Numbered from the stretch's first letter, positions 52,072 through 62,158 are shown. The stretch: 64,000 nucleotides of DNA from GCA-2684655 sp045105235 (GCA_045105235.1 JBGCDH010000016.1:62001-126000); one strand, 5' to 3'. Translations and numbers: made by a program. Notes: generated by a model not told the origin, from the sequence alone.

Positions 52072-53003
52072 CGGGTTTTTCGCCGGGAGACGCTCGCCAG
52101 CTGGAGTTGGTTGGGTTCGCGTCAGGGCGGCGTGAGCTCGCGGAGCGCGAAGCTGAGCTGCGCGCATGCGAGGGCGAAGTGCTCCGCAGCCAGCAGTCGC
52201 TGCGGCTGTGGGAGCGCAAGGCCGGTCAGGCGGCCGAGCAGCTCGAAGATCTCGACCGATCTGGGCTCTTCGCCCATCTCGGGAAGTGGGTCGCGGGGCG
52301 GCTCGCGGGCGGCAAGCATGTCGGCGAGCGCGCGGGTCGTCAGCAGCTGGAGGCAGAGCTCAAGACTGCGCGGTCAAGCCATGCCGAGATCGAGTCTGTG
52401 CACTCCGAATGGCTCGCCAAGCACGATGCGTTGGCGGCTGAGGTCGCGCGCCTTCGCGCCGAGTCGGCCCCATACGAACAGCTGCTCGCCGACAAGGAGG
52501 AGTGGCTGCGCGAGAAGCGCGCGGAGCTGCGGCAGCCTCTTGACGAGTCGGCACGTTGTATCGGCGATGCCTACGAGCTCCGCGATGCGCTGCGGGCGGT
52601 GCGCGACTTCGGACGCGCGGCGGAGAACGAGCTGGTCGAGGCCAAGCTCGCGCTGCGTATCAACCGGATGCCGAAGCCGCATGGTCTGTATCTCGGCCGC
52701 GCGGTTCAGCACCTCAACATGTTCGAAGAGGGGCTGGCGACGCAGCGAGCTGTCGTGGAGCAACTCGGGGTGTCCGCGGATCTTCTGCCCGACCCCGGGC
52801 CCTTGATCGACGAAGTGCTGCAGGCGGGGATGCGCGAAACCAGAGGGCGGCATAGCAGCTACTTGGACCAGCAGGCCCACGTGGTTGAACTGCTCGAGGC
52901 ACTCCGCAGCCGAATCTGGCTGGTCGAGAAGCAGCACGAAGCGGTGGTCGCAAAGGTCTCGGAGCTCGTCGCGGTGCGGCGGCGCTGGATCGAAGAGCTC
53001 TAA
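52068..53003 (+). CDS. Coiled-coil protein of unknown function
   Basis: 311 residues, ATG at 52068 overlapping the dus stop. Largely alpha-helical with long heptad-like stretches (REAELRACEGEVLRSQQSLRLWERKAGQAAEQLEDLD in pieces, AELKTARSSHAEIESVHSEW, ALAAEVARLRAES, KAELRQPLDESARC). No enzyme motif, signal peptide or membrane helix. Co-translation with dus may be incidental. A role as a cytoplasmic scaffold is a guess. Confidence 0.6.
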   Translation: MTGFSPGDARQLELVGFASGRRELAEREAELRACEGEVLRSQQSLRLWERKAGQAAEQLEDLDRSGLFAHLGKWVAGRLAGGKHVGERAGRQQLEAELKTARSSHAEIESVHSEWLAKHDALAAEVARLRAESAPYEQLLADKEEWLREKRAELRQPLDESARCIGDAYELRDALRAVRDFGRAAENELVEAKLALRINRMPKPHGLYLGRAVQHLNMFEEGLATQRAVVEQLGVSADLLPDPGPLIDEVLQAGMRETRGRHSSYLDQQAHVVELLEALRSRIWLVEKQHEAVVAKVSELVAVRRRWIEEL

Positions 53004-53179
53004 TTGCGGCTTAGGGTCCGGGTGAAGCTCAGGATCCGGGGAAACCCGCGCCCAGCTCGGTGCTTCTCCTCGTCGCGCCCGTGCTGCATTCGCCAATGCC
53101 ATCGCAATCTCGGCAACGGCTGCTTACCTTCTATGGCATCGGTCGATAGGTCGATCGCACGATTCTCGCACGTTCGTTG

Positions 53180-56100
53180 ATGGCAGAGACCGACATCGCA
53201 GTCGTTGGCATGGGTTGCCGACTGCCCGGAGCGCAAAATCTCGGGGCCTTCTGGCGCATGCTGCGCGACGGGCGCGATGCGCGCCGCGAGCTTTCCGATG
53301 AGCACCTGCGGTCGGTCGGTGTCCCCGACGAGGTCCTGCAGGATCCGGACTTCGTCCGGGCCGCGATGGTGCTCGACGGCATCGATCAGTTTGATGCCGG
53401 CTTCTTCGGGTTTTCGCCGCGCGACGCCGCTTTGTTCGATCCACAGCACCGCCTCTGGCTCGAGGTCTGCTGGGAGGCTTTTGAGCACGCGGGACATGTC
53501 CCGGATCGGTTCGACGGGCGCGTTGGCGTTTTTGCCGGCTGCGGCATGGACACCTACCTGCTGCACAACGTGCTGAGCAACCCGGATCTGGTGCGGCAGA
53601 TCGGCATGTTCTTGATCCGGCACACGGGCAACGACAAGGACTTCCTCGCGACCCGGACGAGCTACCAGTTCGACCTGCGTGGACCGAGCGTCAACGTCGT
53701 CACTGCGTGTTCGACGTCGCTGGTCGCCGTGCACCAGGCGGCGCAGAGCTTGCTCAACGGCGAGTGCGACATGGCGTTGGCCGGTGGCGTCACGGTCCTC
53801 GTGCCGCAGGATCGCGGCTACCTCTACAAAGAAGGCGAAGTGCTGTCTTCGGATGGCTACTGCCGCGCGTTTGACTCGCGCAGCAAGGGCACGATCTTCG
53901 GCAGCGGCGCCGGCGTTGTGGTGCTGCGGCGGCTGCAGGATGCGTTGGACGACGGCGATACGATCCACGCGGTCGTCTCCGGCACGGCGGTCAACAATGA
54001 CGGTGCCCGCAAGGTCAGCTTCTTGGCGCCGAGCGTCGATGGCTACGCCGAGGTTGTCGCTGAAGCGCTGGCGCTCGCCGATGTCCCGGCGGAGCGCGTG
54101 CAGTATGTCGAAGCGCACGGCACGGGCACCTCGGTGGGGGACCCGATCGAAATCGAGGCCCTGACCCAGGCGTTTCGCGCCGCGTCCCCGGCGGGAGCGG
54201 ACCCCGCGGACTCCGCGGCGAGCGTGCCGAGCGGCTTCTGCGGCATCGGTTCGGTCAAGACCAACATTGGCCACCTCGATACCGCCGCCGGTGTCGCCGG
54301 TTTGCTCAAGGTGGTGCTTTCGATGCAGAACGGCGAGCTGCCGGCGAGCCTGCACTACGAGAAGCCCAACCCGCTGATCGACTTTGAGCGATCTCCGTTT
54401 CGCGTCGTAGCTGATCGCGCCGAGTGGCCACGTCCGGTCGATGGCCCGCGCACGGCCGGCGTCAGTTCGCTTGGCGTCGGTGGCACCAACGCTCATGCAA
54501 TCGTGCGCGAGGCGACGGAGCAGCCGCAGGCGCCGACGCAGGTCTATCCACGGCGCTGCCACTTGCTGCCGATCAGCGGCAAAGCACAGCAGGCCGCGAC
54601 CGACAACGCTGTGCGACTTGCCCAGCATTTCGAAGACCAGCAAGCCGAGGACGATCGCACCGGGCCGGCGCGCGCCGAACTGGCGGACGTTTCGTGGACG
54701 ATGCAGCACGGTCGCCGCGCGTTCTTGCACCGTACGTTCGCCGTCGGCGCCGACGAGGCAGAGCTGGCGCAGTCGCTGCGCAGCGACGAGACCTCGCAGC
54801 AGGTCAAGAAGGCGCCCGAGCGCGCGCCGTCGGTGGTCTTCCTCTTTCCCGGCGGTGGCGCCCAATACCCGGGCATGGCCAAGGAACTCTACGAGTTCGA
54901 GCCGGCCTTCCGCGTAGCGGCGGACGCATGCCTGGCGGCCCTGCCGGACAGCGCCCGGACCCGCGTCTACGAGCTTCTGTTTGGGATTGCCGCGCACGCT
55001 GACGCGGATCGCAGCGTCGAGATGGAGCGGCCGAGCCTGCTGCTGCCGACGCTGTTTGTCGTCGAGTATGCGCTCGCGCAAACGCTGCGTTCGTTTGGCA
55101 TCAAGCCGGATGCGATGCTTGGGCACAGCCTGGGCGAATACGTTGCCGCAACGCTCGGCGGCACGTGGACCCTCGATCAGGTCTTGCCGGTGCTGGTGCT
55201 GCGCGGCGAGTGCATGGAGCAATCCGAAGCGGGCGCGGTGCTCAGCGTTTCGCTGCCGGCGGCCCAGGTGCAGGCGTTTGGCGATGGCGAGCTGTCGCTG
55301 TCGGCGGCCAACGCGCCCGAGCTGTCGGCCGTGGCGGGATCGCCCGTCGCCATCGAGCGCCTCGAGCAAACGCTTCGCGAGCAGCAGGTGGATTGCCAGC
55401 GGTTGCGCATTGGTGTCGGCGCGCACAGCCATTTGCTCGACAGCGTGCTCGACCGCTTTCGTGACGGCCTGCGGCAGTTTTCGCCCCAGCCGGCGACGAC
55501 GCGCTGGGTCTCCAACGTCACCGGCGACTGGATCGAGCCCGAACGCGCCGCCGACGTCGAATACTGGGTCGAGCACCTGCGGCGGACCGTGCGCTTCGAA
55601 GACGGTGTCGCCACGCTGCTTGACGGTGGCGATCGCGTCTTCATCGAGGTGGGGCCTGGCAAGGCGCTGACGTCGCTGGTGCGCATGCACGAGCGGGCAC
55701 GCGGCAGTTCCGCACTGGTGACGGTGCCGCATCCGCAGGACGTCAAGCCGGCGGACTCGTTTTTGCTCCAGTCGCTTGGTCAGATGTGGCAGCGTGGCGT
55801 CGAGATCGACTGGCAAGCCTTTCACGGCGGCGTGCGTCGGCGTCGGGTGCCGCTGCCGACCTACGCCTTCCAGCGGCAGCGCCACTGGATCGAGCCGGGC
55901 ACGTCGACGGGCTACGACGGCATTGGTGCCGAAGATGATCAGCCGCAGGCTCCCAAGCGGCTGCCGGAGTCGGAGTGGCTGCAGACGGCTTCGTTCAAAC
56001 CGCGCGAGCTGCCGACGCAAATTCAGGCCATGGCCGGCGCACACTGGCTGGTTGTTGGTGGCGAAGGCCCCGTGGACATCCTCGTCGATGCGCTTGCCGA

Positions 56101-59100
56101 CGAGTTGGTCAAGGATGGAACCGCGGACGGGGCTGGCGCCGGCCAGCTGACGTGGTTCGTCGATTCTGAGCAGGAACGCGAGGAGCAAGACCGCACGCGT
56201 CTGCCGTTTGACGACGTCGAAGCCTGGGGCCGTGCGCTAGCCGCCACTGTCGAGCGCAGTGGGGTTCCGGACCGCATCCTGTTTGCCCATGCGCTGACGG
56301 AGGACGACGCCACTCGGCTGGTGCACACGCTGGTTGCGATGTTCCAGGCGTTTGGCCGCGTGCAGCCGGATGGCGGCCAGCGCGTGCTCGCACTGACGCA
56401 GGGTGCTGCTGCGGTTGCCGATGAGCCGCTGCGGCGGCCTTGGCAGGGGGCCGTGGCCGGCTTCTTGCGCGTTGTGCCGCGCGAGTTTCTTTGCGTGTCG
56501 ACAACCTGCGTGGACGCGGACCCGACCGCAGATGTCGACATGTTGGCGCGTCGATTGCGCCGCGAAATTGAGCGGGACCTGCAGACGCTGGGGGTCGCGA
56601 TACGCGATGGCGTTCGCTACGTGCAAGAGCTGCAGGCGGTCGAGTCGCGCGAGTTGATCGAGACGCCGTGGCGCGAACGCGGCGTCTACCTGATCACGGG
56701 CGGCCTTGGTGGCATTGGCATGCTGCTCGCAGAACATCTGGCGCAGACGCGACACGCCAAGCTGGTGCTGGTCTCGCGCCGCGGCCTGCCGCCGCGAACA
56801 ACGTGGGACGAATGGGTCGCGCTGCGCCAAGGCGACCGCAATGCCGACTTGATCCAGCGCATCCGCGCCATGGAGCGCCTCGGTGCCGAGGTCGAGGTGC
56901 AGGCCGCTGATGTGGCCGATCGCGACGCAATGCGCGCCGTGGTGGCGGCGAGCCGCGATCGCTTTGGCGAACTGCACGGCGTCGTGCACACCGCTGGGGT
57001 TCTCGACGATGGCCTGATCCAGACGCGCGATCTCGAACGCACAACGCGTATCCTGAGGCCCAAGGTGCTCGGGGCGCAGGTGCTCGACGAGGTCACGGCG
57101 GACGCAGCGCTCGAGGTCTTCGTCGTCTTTGGGTCGACCAGTAGTTTGGCCGGCATTCCGGGACAGTGTGACTACGCCGCCGCAAACGCGGCGCTCGATT
57201 CGTTCGCGATTTGGCGCAATCGGGCACGGGCCGGTCAGACCTTGGCGATTGATTGGGGCATTTGGCAAGACGCCGGCATGCTCGTCGATGGCCTCGACGT
57301 GGAGCGGCAGGTGCCCGAGTGGCTTGGGGCGCGCGGCGAGCACAATGGCGCGACGGAGTTTGTCGCCGCCTGGTCGCCGGCGACGCATTGGATGCTGGCC
57401 GAGCACCGCATCAAGGACGGCGACTGCGTGATGCCGGGCACCGGCCACATCGAACTGATGACGACGGCAGTGCAGGCCGTCGCCAACCGCGCGCAGGTGA
57501 CGCTGCACGACGTCGAGTTTCGGACGCCGCTGGCGTTTGTGGGCGATCGTCCGCGTGACGTCGTGGTTTCGGTTCGGGCGGTGCGCGATGGCTTCGACGT
57601 TACGGTCGCGAGCGGTGAGGCCGGTCACGCATCCGAACACGAACGCGCGACCCATGCGCTTGCGCGGGCACGGATCGCGCCGGTCGTCGACGCGGATATG
57701 CCGCTCGACGTCGATGTGTGCAGTGAAACCGCCGGTCCCGAGGTGGCGCCGGCAAGCGACCAGAGTCGGCACGTGGCGTTCGGGCCACGCTGGCAGTGCA
57801 TCGAATCGGTTCGCGTCGGGGACGACTGCGTGCTGGCGCGGCTGCAGCTGCCCGATGCATTCGTCGAAGATCTCGAGGAGTATCGGGCGCACGCGGCGAT
57901 GCTCGATATGGCTTTTGGCTCCGGGATCCGGCTGCTGTCGGGTGACCGGCCAGATGCACTCTTCGTGCCGGTTGGCTGCGATCGCGTGGTCGTGCACGGC
58001 CGCCTGCCCGCCGAGATCCTCAGCCACGTCGAACTCAATGGCTACGACGCGCGCACGGGCATCGGCACGCTCGACGTGACCGTGATGACTCCGCAGGGTG
58101 TCGCGCTGGTGCGCATGGAGGGGCTGTGCCTATACGGTGTTCGCGGCGCGTTTGCCGGGCGGGTGGGCAATGAGGACCGCGGCGAAGGCGCCGTGGCTGC
58201 CGACCTCCCACTGTCTGCGAGTGGTGACGCGAAGACGCTCGCCATCTCGGGAGCATCCGCCGGTACGCCGACCGCAGCGCTGCCGCCGAGTCGCATCGCC
58301 ACGATCTTGCCGCGCGGCATCACTGCGCGCGAAGGCATGCAGGGGTTGGAGCGCGCGCTGCTTGCTGGCGCGCCGCGGGTGGTGCTGTCGCCGCTCGACG
58401 TGCGCCGAACGGCCGAATGGCTGTCGCTGCCGCCGGATACGGGCCGCTCACGGTCCTTTGGCGAATCGAGCTCTGCGGACAGCGGCGCAAGTGAGCAGCC
58501 CCGGGATGATCTCGAACGCAGCCTGGCAGCCGCGTTTGCCGATCTGCTCGGGGTAGAAGACCCGGACATCGACGAAGACTTCTTTGAGCTAGGTGGTCAC
58601 TCCTTGCTCGCCGTGCGCCTGTTCGCGCGGATCCACAGCGAGTTTGGCCTCGATCTCGGGCTGTCCAACCTGCTGAGCGCGGGCAGCGTGCGCCGCTTGG
58701 CGGCGGTTGTTCGCGGCGAACTCGGCATGCCCGAGCCGGGGGACCAGCCGGCGCGCTCGGTGGCGGCGCACAAGGGCCAGCACGTCGTGCCGATTCAGAC
58801 CGAAGGAACGCGTCCCACGCTGTTCTTGGTGCACGGAGCGGGCGGCAACGTGCTTGGCTTCCGCGATCTCGCGCACTACTTCGGCAAGGACCAGCCAGTG
58901 TTCGGTCTGCAGGCGCGCGGCGTCGATGGCAAGCAGGCGCCGCATACGACGATTGCCGAAATGGCGCAGGCCTACCTTGCGGAGATCCGTGAGGTGCAGC
59001 CGCGCGGGCCCTACTACTTTGGCGGCTACAGCGGCGGTGGCGTCATCGCCTATGAGATGGCACAGCTGCTGCGTGCCGTCGGCGAGCACGTTGCGTTTGT

Positions 59101-59584
59101 CGGCATGATCGACTCGTGGTGCCCGCAGATGCCCCAGCGCGGCAAGGTCGCACGGGTCTTGCTGCACGTCGGCCGCATGATCCGCAAGGGGCCGGGGTAT
59201 CCGCTCGGCATCCTCAAGATGAAGCTGCAGCGCCGCTCCGCTGCGCGCGACAGCGAGAAGGCGCGGGAGCAAGGCGGCACGGTGCCGCAGGATAAGCGCG
59301 GCTTTGAAGTGCAGTTCGCGTTTGAGCGCGCGTTTGTGCAGCACCGGGTGCAGCGCTACGAGGGCCGAGTCTGGCTCTTCCGCGCCGCCGACCAGCAGCT
59401 TGGCACGCGCTACATCATCGACGACCGATTGGGATGGGGGCCGTTCGTGGCGCAAGGCGTCGAAGTCCAGGAGTGCCCCGGCAACCACTTTACGATGTGC
59501 ACCGAGCCCAACGTGCAGGTGCTGTGTCGCTACATGATGGCGGCGATGGACGAAGTGATGGCTGAGGTCGACAGCAGCGTCTAG
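53180..59584 (+). CDS. Single-module type I polyketide synthase (KS-AT-KR-DH-ACP-TE)
   Basis: 2134 residues from ATG at 53180. KS: TACSTSLVAV (Cys177), EAHGTGTS, NIGHLDTAAG. AT: FLFPGGGAQYPGM and GHSLGEY (Ser650). A region of about 280 residues (from 892) precedes the KR core (ITGGLGGIGM near 1172; Ser1319, Tyr1332 in GSTSSLAG...DYAAANAAL). DH comes next (His1409 in EHRIKDG, MPGTGHIEL; second-half Asp1576 in MLDMAF). ACP carries Ser1808 (ELGGHSLLAV). TE ends the protein (VHGAGGN, GYSGGG with Ser1951, NHFTMC His). KR before DH is not the usual order of modular PKS. No ER, PPTase or MT is present. The gene is alone; neighbours overlap only at the 3' end on the other strand. The product is a short reduced or dehydrated acyl chain, released by the TE. 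Confidence 0.9.
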   Translation: MAETDIAVVGMGCRLPGAQNLGAFWRMLRDGRDARRELSDEHLRSVGVPDEVLQDPDFVRAAMVLDGIDQFDAGFFGFSPRDAALFDPQHRLWLEVCWEAFEHAGHVPDRFDGRVGVFAGCGMDTYLLHNVLSNPDLVRQIGMFLIRHTGNDKDFLATRTSYQFDLRGPSVNVVTACSTSLVAVHQAAQSLLNGECDMALAGGVTVLVPQDRGYLYKEGEVLSSDGYCRAFDSRSKGTIFGSGAGVVVLRRLQDALDDGDTIHAVVSGTAVNNDGARKVSFLAPSVDGYAEVVAEALALADVPAERVQYVEAHGTGTSVGDPIEIEALTQAFRAASPAGADPADSAASVPSGFCGIGSVKTNIGHLDTAAGVAGLLKVVLSMQNGELPASLHYEKPNPLIDFERSPFRVVADRAEWPRPVDGPRTAGVSSLGVGGTNAHAIVREATEQPQAPTQVYPRRCHLLPISGKAQQAATDNAVRLAQHFEDQQAEDDRTGPARAELADVSWTMQHGRRAFLHRTFAVGADEAELAQSLRSDETSQQVKKAPERAPSVVFLFPGGGAQYPGMAKELYEFEPAFRVAADACLAALPDSARTRVYELLFGIAAHADADRSVEMERPSLLLPTLFVVEYALAQTLRSFGIKPDAMLGHSLGEYVAATLGGTWTLDQVLPVLVLRGECMEQSEAGAVLSVSLPAAQVQAFGDGELSLSAANAPELSAVAGSPVAIERLEQTLREQQVDCQRLRIGVGAHSHLLDSVLDRFRDGLRQFSPQPATTRWVSNVTGDWIEPERAADVEYWVEHLRRTVRFEDGVATLLDGGDRVFIEVGPGKALTSLVRMHERARGSSALVTVPHPQDVKPADSFLLQSLGQMWQRGVEIDWQAFHGGVRRRRVPLPTYAFQRQRHWIEPGTSTGYDGIGAEDDQPQAPKRLPESEWLQTASFKPRELPTQIQAMAGAHWLVVGGEGPVDILVDALADELVKDGTADGAGAGQLTWFVDSEQEREEQDRTRLPFDDVEAWGRALAATVERSGVPDRILFAHALTEDDATRLVHTLVAMFQAFGRVQPDGGQRVLALTQGAAAVADEPLRRPWQGAVAGFLRVVPREFLCVSTTCVDADPTADVDMLARRLRREIERDLQTLGVAIRDGVRYVQELQAVESRELIETPWRERGVYLITGGLGGIGMLLAEHLAQTRHAKLVLVSRRGLPPRTTWDEWVALRQGDRNADLIQRIRAMERLGAEVEVQAADVADRDAMRAVVAASRDRFGELHGVVHTAGVLDDGLIQTRDLERTTRILRPKVLGAQVLDEVTADAALEVFVVFGSTSSLAGIPGQCDYAAANAALDSFAIWRNRARAGQTLAIDWGIWQDAGMLVDGLDVERQVPEWLGARGEHNGATEFVAAWSPATHWMLAEHRIKDGDCVMPGTGHIELMTTAVQAVANRAQVTLHDVEFRTPLAFVGDRPRDVVVSVRAVRDGFDVTVASGEAGHASEHERATHALARARIAPVVDADMPLDVDVCSETAGPEVAPASDQSRHVAFGPRWQCIESVRVGDDCVLARLQLPDAFVEDLEEYRAHAAMLDMAFGSGIRLLSGDRPDALFVPVGCDRVVVHGRLPAEILSHVELNGYDARTGIGTLDVTVMTPQGVALVRMEGLCLYGVRGAFAGRVGNEDRGEGAVAADLPLSASGDAKTLAISGASAGTPTAALPPSRIATILPRGITAREGMQGLERALLAGAPRVVLSPLDVRRTAEWLSLPPDTGRSRSFGESSSADSGASEQPRDDLERSLAAAFADLLGVEDPDIDEDFFELGGHSLLAVRLFARIHSEFGLDLGLSNLLSAGSVRRLAAVVRGELGMPEPGDQPARSVAAHKGQHVVPIQTEGTRPTLFLVHGAGGNVLGFRDLAHYFGKDQPVFGLQARGVDGKQAPHTTIAEMAQAYLAEIREVQPRGPYYFGGYSGGGVIAYEMAQLLRAVGEHVAFVGMIDSWCPQMPQRGKVARVLLHVGRMIRKGPGYPLGILKMKLQRRSAARDSEKAREQGGTVPQDKRGFEVQFAFERAFVQHRVQRYEGRVWLFRAADQQLGTRYIIDDRLGWGPFVAQGVEVQECPGNHFTMCTEPNVQVLCRYMMAAMDEVMAEVDSSV

Positions 59585-60744
59585 CGCAAGTGCCGCTGGA
59601 CGAACGGCAGCAGCTCGGCGGCGATGAGGCGGTGCCCAGCGGCGTTGCAGTGGATGTCCGTCGCGAAGTAGTTGTCAGCGCCGCCGCTCGTCCGCATGGG
59701 CTCGAGCAGCGAAAGAAACGGCAGCTTGAGGTCGGCGCAGATGCTGGCCATCGCGGCATGTGACGGGGCGGCTTCGCCTGCGGCCATCTCGCGAGTTGGG
59801 ATCATGAAGACGACAAGCTTGGTCGCTTTTGCCGGCGCGGGGGTCGCGGCCGACGTCGCTTGCTGCATGCGCTGCAGGGCCCACCGCATCGCCAGCAGCT
59901 GTCCCGCCATCGGCACCGCCGCACGCTCGCGCGCTTCGGTGGCCGCTAGCTCGCTGCCGCGTCGCGGCAAGAACAGGTTCTTGTGTACGGACTGGTAGAG
60001 CGCGCAGTGTCGATAGAGCCACCAGGCGCCGGGGGCCGGCTGCAGGAAGCGCGTGAAGCTCTCGGTCGCGAGTTCGCGCACCAGCTCGACCGCAGGGTTG
60101 CCGTCCGGGCCTGGCGTGAGCCGCACGTGCGGGCGAGGACCGAGGCCGCTGAAGTATGGCATCAGATTGTCGACGAGATCGTTCTCGTAGACAGCGAGCA
60201 CCACGAGCTGGGGCCGGCAGAGGGCTAGCTGCGCTTCGAGAGCGAGGGCTTCTTGCACCGTCGAGTAGCCGCCGACGCCGGCATTGGTGCAGCTGGTCTC
60301 GGGCAGCGTCCGGTGGATCCGGGTCGTGAACAGCTCTTCGAATGCGACTTCGGTGCCGTGCGTAAACGAATCGCCCAGGAACAGCACGCCGCCCTGGGGC
60401 TGCGTTGCCGCTGCGCTGGCGTCCGCCAACCCGATGCGGTGTCCGGCCGCGTCGCTCACGATGCGAACCGTCTGCCCGGCTTCGTTGGCCAGCCCTCGGT
60501 CAAGGCTGGCGGCGGCGCGCCAGCCGAGCTGCGCATCGAGCGTGTAGATCGGTGGATTCAGAAGGCTCCGCGCCACTCGCAGCGCGACCTCCGCAAGCAG
60601 CACGGCAAAGCCCGTTGCGGCAGCCAGCAGCAACAGGCGGCGCCGCCAGCGCCGGCGGGAGCCGTGGCCATGGGGCGTTTTCGTGGGCTTTTCCGCGGGC
60701 TTCTCGGCGGAACCCCTCGGTGCCGTTGCGCTGGTTTCGCTCAT
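59581..60744 (-). CDS. Membrane-anchored SGNH/GDSL hydrolase
   Basis: 387 residues. One N-terminal membrane helix (LLLLAAATGFAVLLAEVAL) then a SGNH fold: FLGDSFTHG (nucleophile Ser), NAGVGGYST, VLAVYENDL, and DIHCNAAGHRLIA (Asp and His). The region resembles alginate O-acetyltransferase AlgJ/X relatives and SGNH esterases. It should act on acyl esters outside the inner membrane. It overlaps the dehydratase start by four bases (ATGA), so they form an operon, and its stop overlaps the PKS stop by four. Confidence 0.8.
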   Translation of the reverse strand: MSETSATAPRGSAEKPAEKPTKTPHGHGSRRRWRRRLLLLAAATGFAVLLAEVALRVARSLLNPPIYTLDAQLGWRAAASLDRGLANEAGQTVRIVSDAAGHRIGLADASAAATQPQGGVLFLGDSFTHGTEVAFEELFTTRIHRTLPETSCTNAGVGGYSTVQEALALEAQLALCRPQLVVLAVYENDLVDNLMPYFSGLGPRPHVRLTPGPDGNPAVELVRELATESFTRFLQPAPGAWWLYRHCALYQSVHKNLFLPRRGSELAATEARERAAVPMAGQLLAMRWALQRMQQATSAATPAPAKATKLVVFMIPTREMAAGEAAPSHAAMASICADLKLPFLSLLEPMRTSGGADNYFATDIHCNAAGHRLIAAELLPFVQRHLR

Positions 60745-61745
60745 GGCGCAGCCGGAGCTCCGCGCTGCAGGCAGTCGGCGAACGTTGTGGCGCCGACGTT
60801 GGCGCCGCAGACGATCAGGCCGATGCGCTTACCTTGGAGCGGCTCGGCGAGCTGCAGCATCGCCGCCGCGGTCGCGGCCCCGGCGGGCTCGACCGCGAGC
60901 TTGGCGTCGGCGAACAGCAGCCACATCGCGCGGCACAGAGCGTCATCGTCGACCTGGACCAGCTCGTCGACGTGGCGTTGGCAGAGCGCGAACGAATACG
61001 GCATCGCCATCGGGGCGCCGAGGCTGTCGGCGATGGTGCGGACCTTGTCGATGCGCTGGGGTTCGCCGGCCGCAAAGCTGCGCGACATGGAGTCGGCGCC
61101 GGTTGGCTCGACGCCGATCACGTGGCAGCGGGGCTGCAGCTGCTTGACCGCGCTGGCCACACCGCCGCACAGGCCGCCGCCGCCGATCGGCACGATCAAC
61201 GCATCGAGTTGGCCGACCTGCTGCAAAAACTCGAGCGCCATGGAGGCGGCGCCGAGAGCCATCGCCTCGCCCTCAAACGGATGCACAAACGTCCGGCCTT
61301 CGTCGCGTTCGATTTGTTGGGCGCGATCAAATGCGATGGCGACGTCATCGACGAGTTCGACGGTGCCGCCAAGCGCGCGGCAGGCCTCGATGCGGGCCGG
61401 GTCGGCGGTCTTTGGCATCACGACTTTGGCGTCGCAGCCAACCTCCCGCGCGGCGTACGCAACGGCCATCGCATGATTGCCTGCGCTCACGGCGGTAACG
61501 CCACGCGTCCGCGCTTCGTCGTCGAGCCCCAGCATCGTCAGCAAGACGCCGCGCGCTTTGAACGAGCCTGCATGCTGGAACAGCTCGAGTTTGAGCCAGA
61601 GCTCCGAGCCGGCGGGGGCGCGAGCCTCGATGCGCTGGCCCTGCCATTGCCAGGCGGGCGTCTTGCGCACGCGCGTCCCCAGCCTGCGGCGTGCGTCCTG
61701 AATCTCAGCCAGCGATGGAGTTGCGAATGGTTCGACCTTCGGCAT
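60741..61745 (-). CDS. Threonine dehydratase / serine racemase-like PLP enzyme
   Basis: 334 residues from ATG at 61745 (MPKVEPFATPSLAEIQDARR). Fold-type II PLP enzyme: HAGSFKARGVLL carries the lysine, AVSAGNHAMAVAYAA, VPIGGGGLCGGVASAV is the phosphate loop, and GANVGATTFADCL the end. Likely deaminates threonine or serine, or racemises serine. There is no ACT regulatory domain, so it is the short catabolic or racemase type. Three AATGGCCC repeats sit upstream (separate entry). Confidence 0.85.
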   Translation of the reverse strand: MPKVEPFATPSLAEIQDARRRLGTRVRKTPAWQWQGQRIEARAPAGSELWLKLELFQHAGSFKARGVLLTMLGLDDEARTRGVTAVSAGNHAMAVAYAAREVGCDAKVVMPKTADPARIEACRALGGTVELVDDVAIAFDRAQQIERDEGRTFVHPFEGEAMALGAASMALEFLQQVGQLDALIVPIGGGGLCGGVASAVKQLQPRCHVIGVEPTGADSMSRSFAAGEPQRIDKVRTIADSLGAPMAMPYSFALCQRHVDELVQVDDDALCRAMWLLFADAKLAVEPAGAATAAAMLQLAEPLQGKRIGLIVCGANVGATTFADCLQRGAPAAP

Positions 61746-62004
61746 GTCGTTCTTTGCCACATCTGGGCGCGGCGCCCGGCGGGGAATGGCCCGTTGGAAT
61801 GGCCCATGAAATGGCCCGAGAGATGGTCTCGTATCGGGTCGTTGCGGGCGTTTGGCCACCGGGAGGGATCGCGGAACGTGATCCTCGAAGTTCATCCCTA
61901 GGGCCGCGGTGGGCGTGGGGTGAACCCGATGCATCGGCTTCCTGGAGCTCGACACAACCCGCGGCGGCACACACCGCCACGGCAACCAGAAACCTCAGCT
62001 CCAC
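61705..62004 (-). CDS. Possible small lipoprotein (low confidence)
   Basis: GTG at 62004 begins a reading frame of 99 residues with a lipoprotein-like leader (VELRFLVAVAVCAAAGC, lipobox AAGC). The rest is Pro/Arg-rich and has no recognisable fold, and codon bias is weak after the first 30 residues. It overlaps the start of the dehydratase gene by 41 bases. It may be real but could be chance. Confidence 0.3.
   Translation of the reverse strand: MELRFLVAVAVCAAAGCVELQEADASGSPHAHRGPRDELRGSRSAIPPGGQTPATTRYETISRAISWAIPTGHSPPGAAPRCGKERHAEGRTIRNSIAG
61785..61816. promoter_or_regulatory. Three AATGGCCC direct repeats
   Basis: AATGGCCC at 61785-61792, 61798-61805 and 61809-61816, spaced 13 and 11 bp (about one helical turn), 40-71 bp upstream of the dehydratase start on the minus strand. 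This could be an operator for a regulator binding one face of DNA. The rest of the gap to 62158 shows no other feature I can name. Confidence 0.35.
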
Positions 62005-62158
62005 CGCTTCAGTGCAAGGGCGACTGATGCGGAACACAGGCGAACCTGCGTCGGGGCCGACACATCGAGACCAGAAAGGTAGTCTCGTATTCGCCAGAGT
62101 TAAAGCCCGGGCTAGGACGGCGGCGAGAATGCGCTCGGCAAACGATGCGGCACGCCGT

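Noticed and set aside
53000..56188. Long open reading frame on the minus strand opposite the PKS (over 1000 codons)
   Set aside because: It mirrors the strong GC codon bias of the PKS on the other strand, has no domain signatures and is rich in Arg, Ala and His as antisense frames of high-GC genes are.
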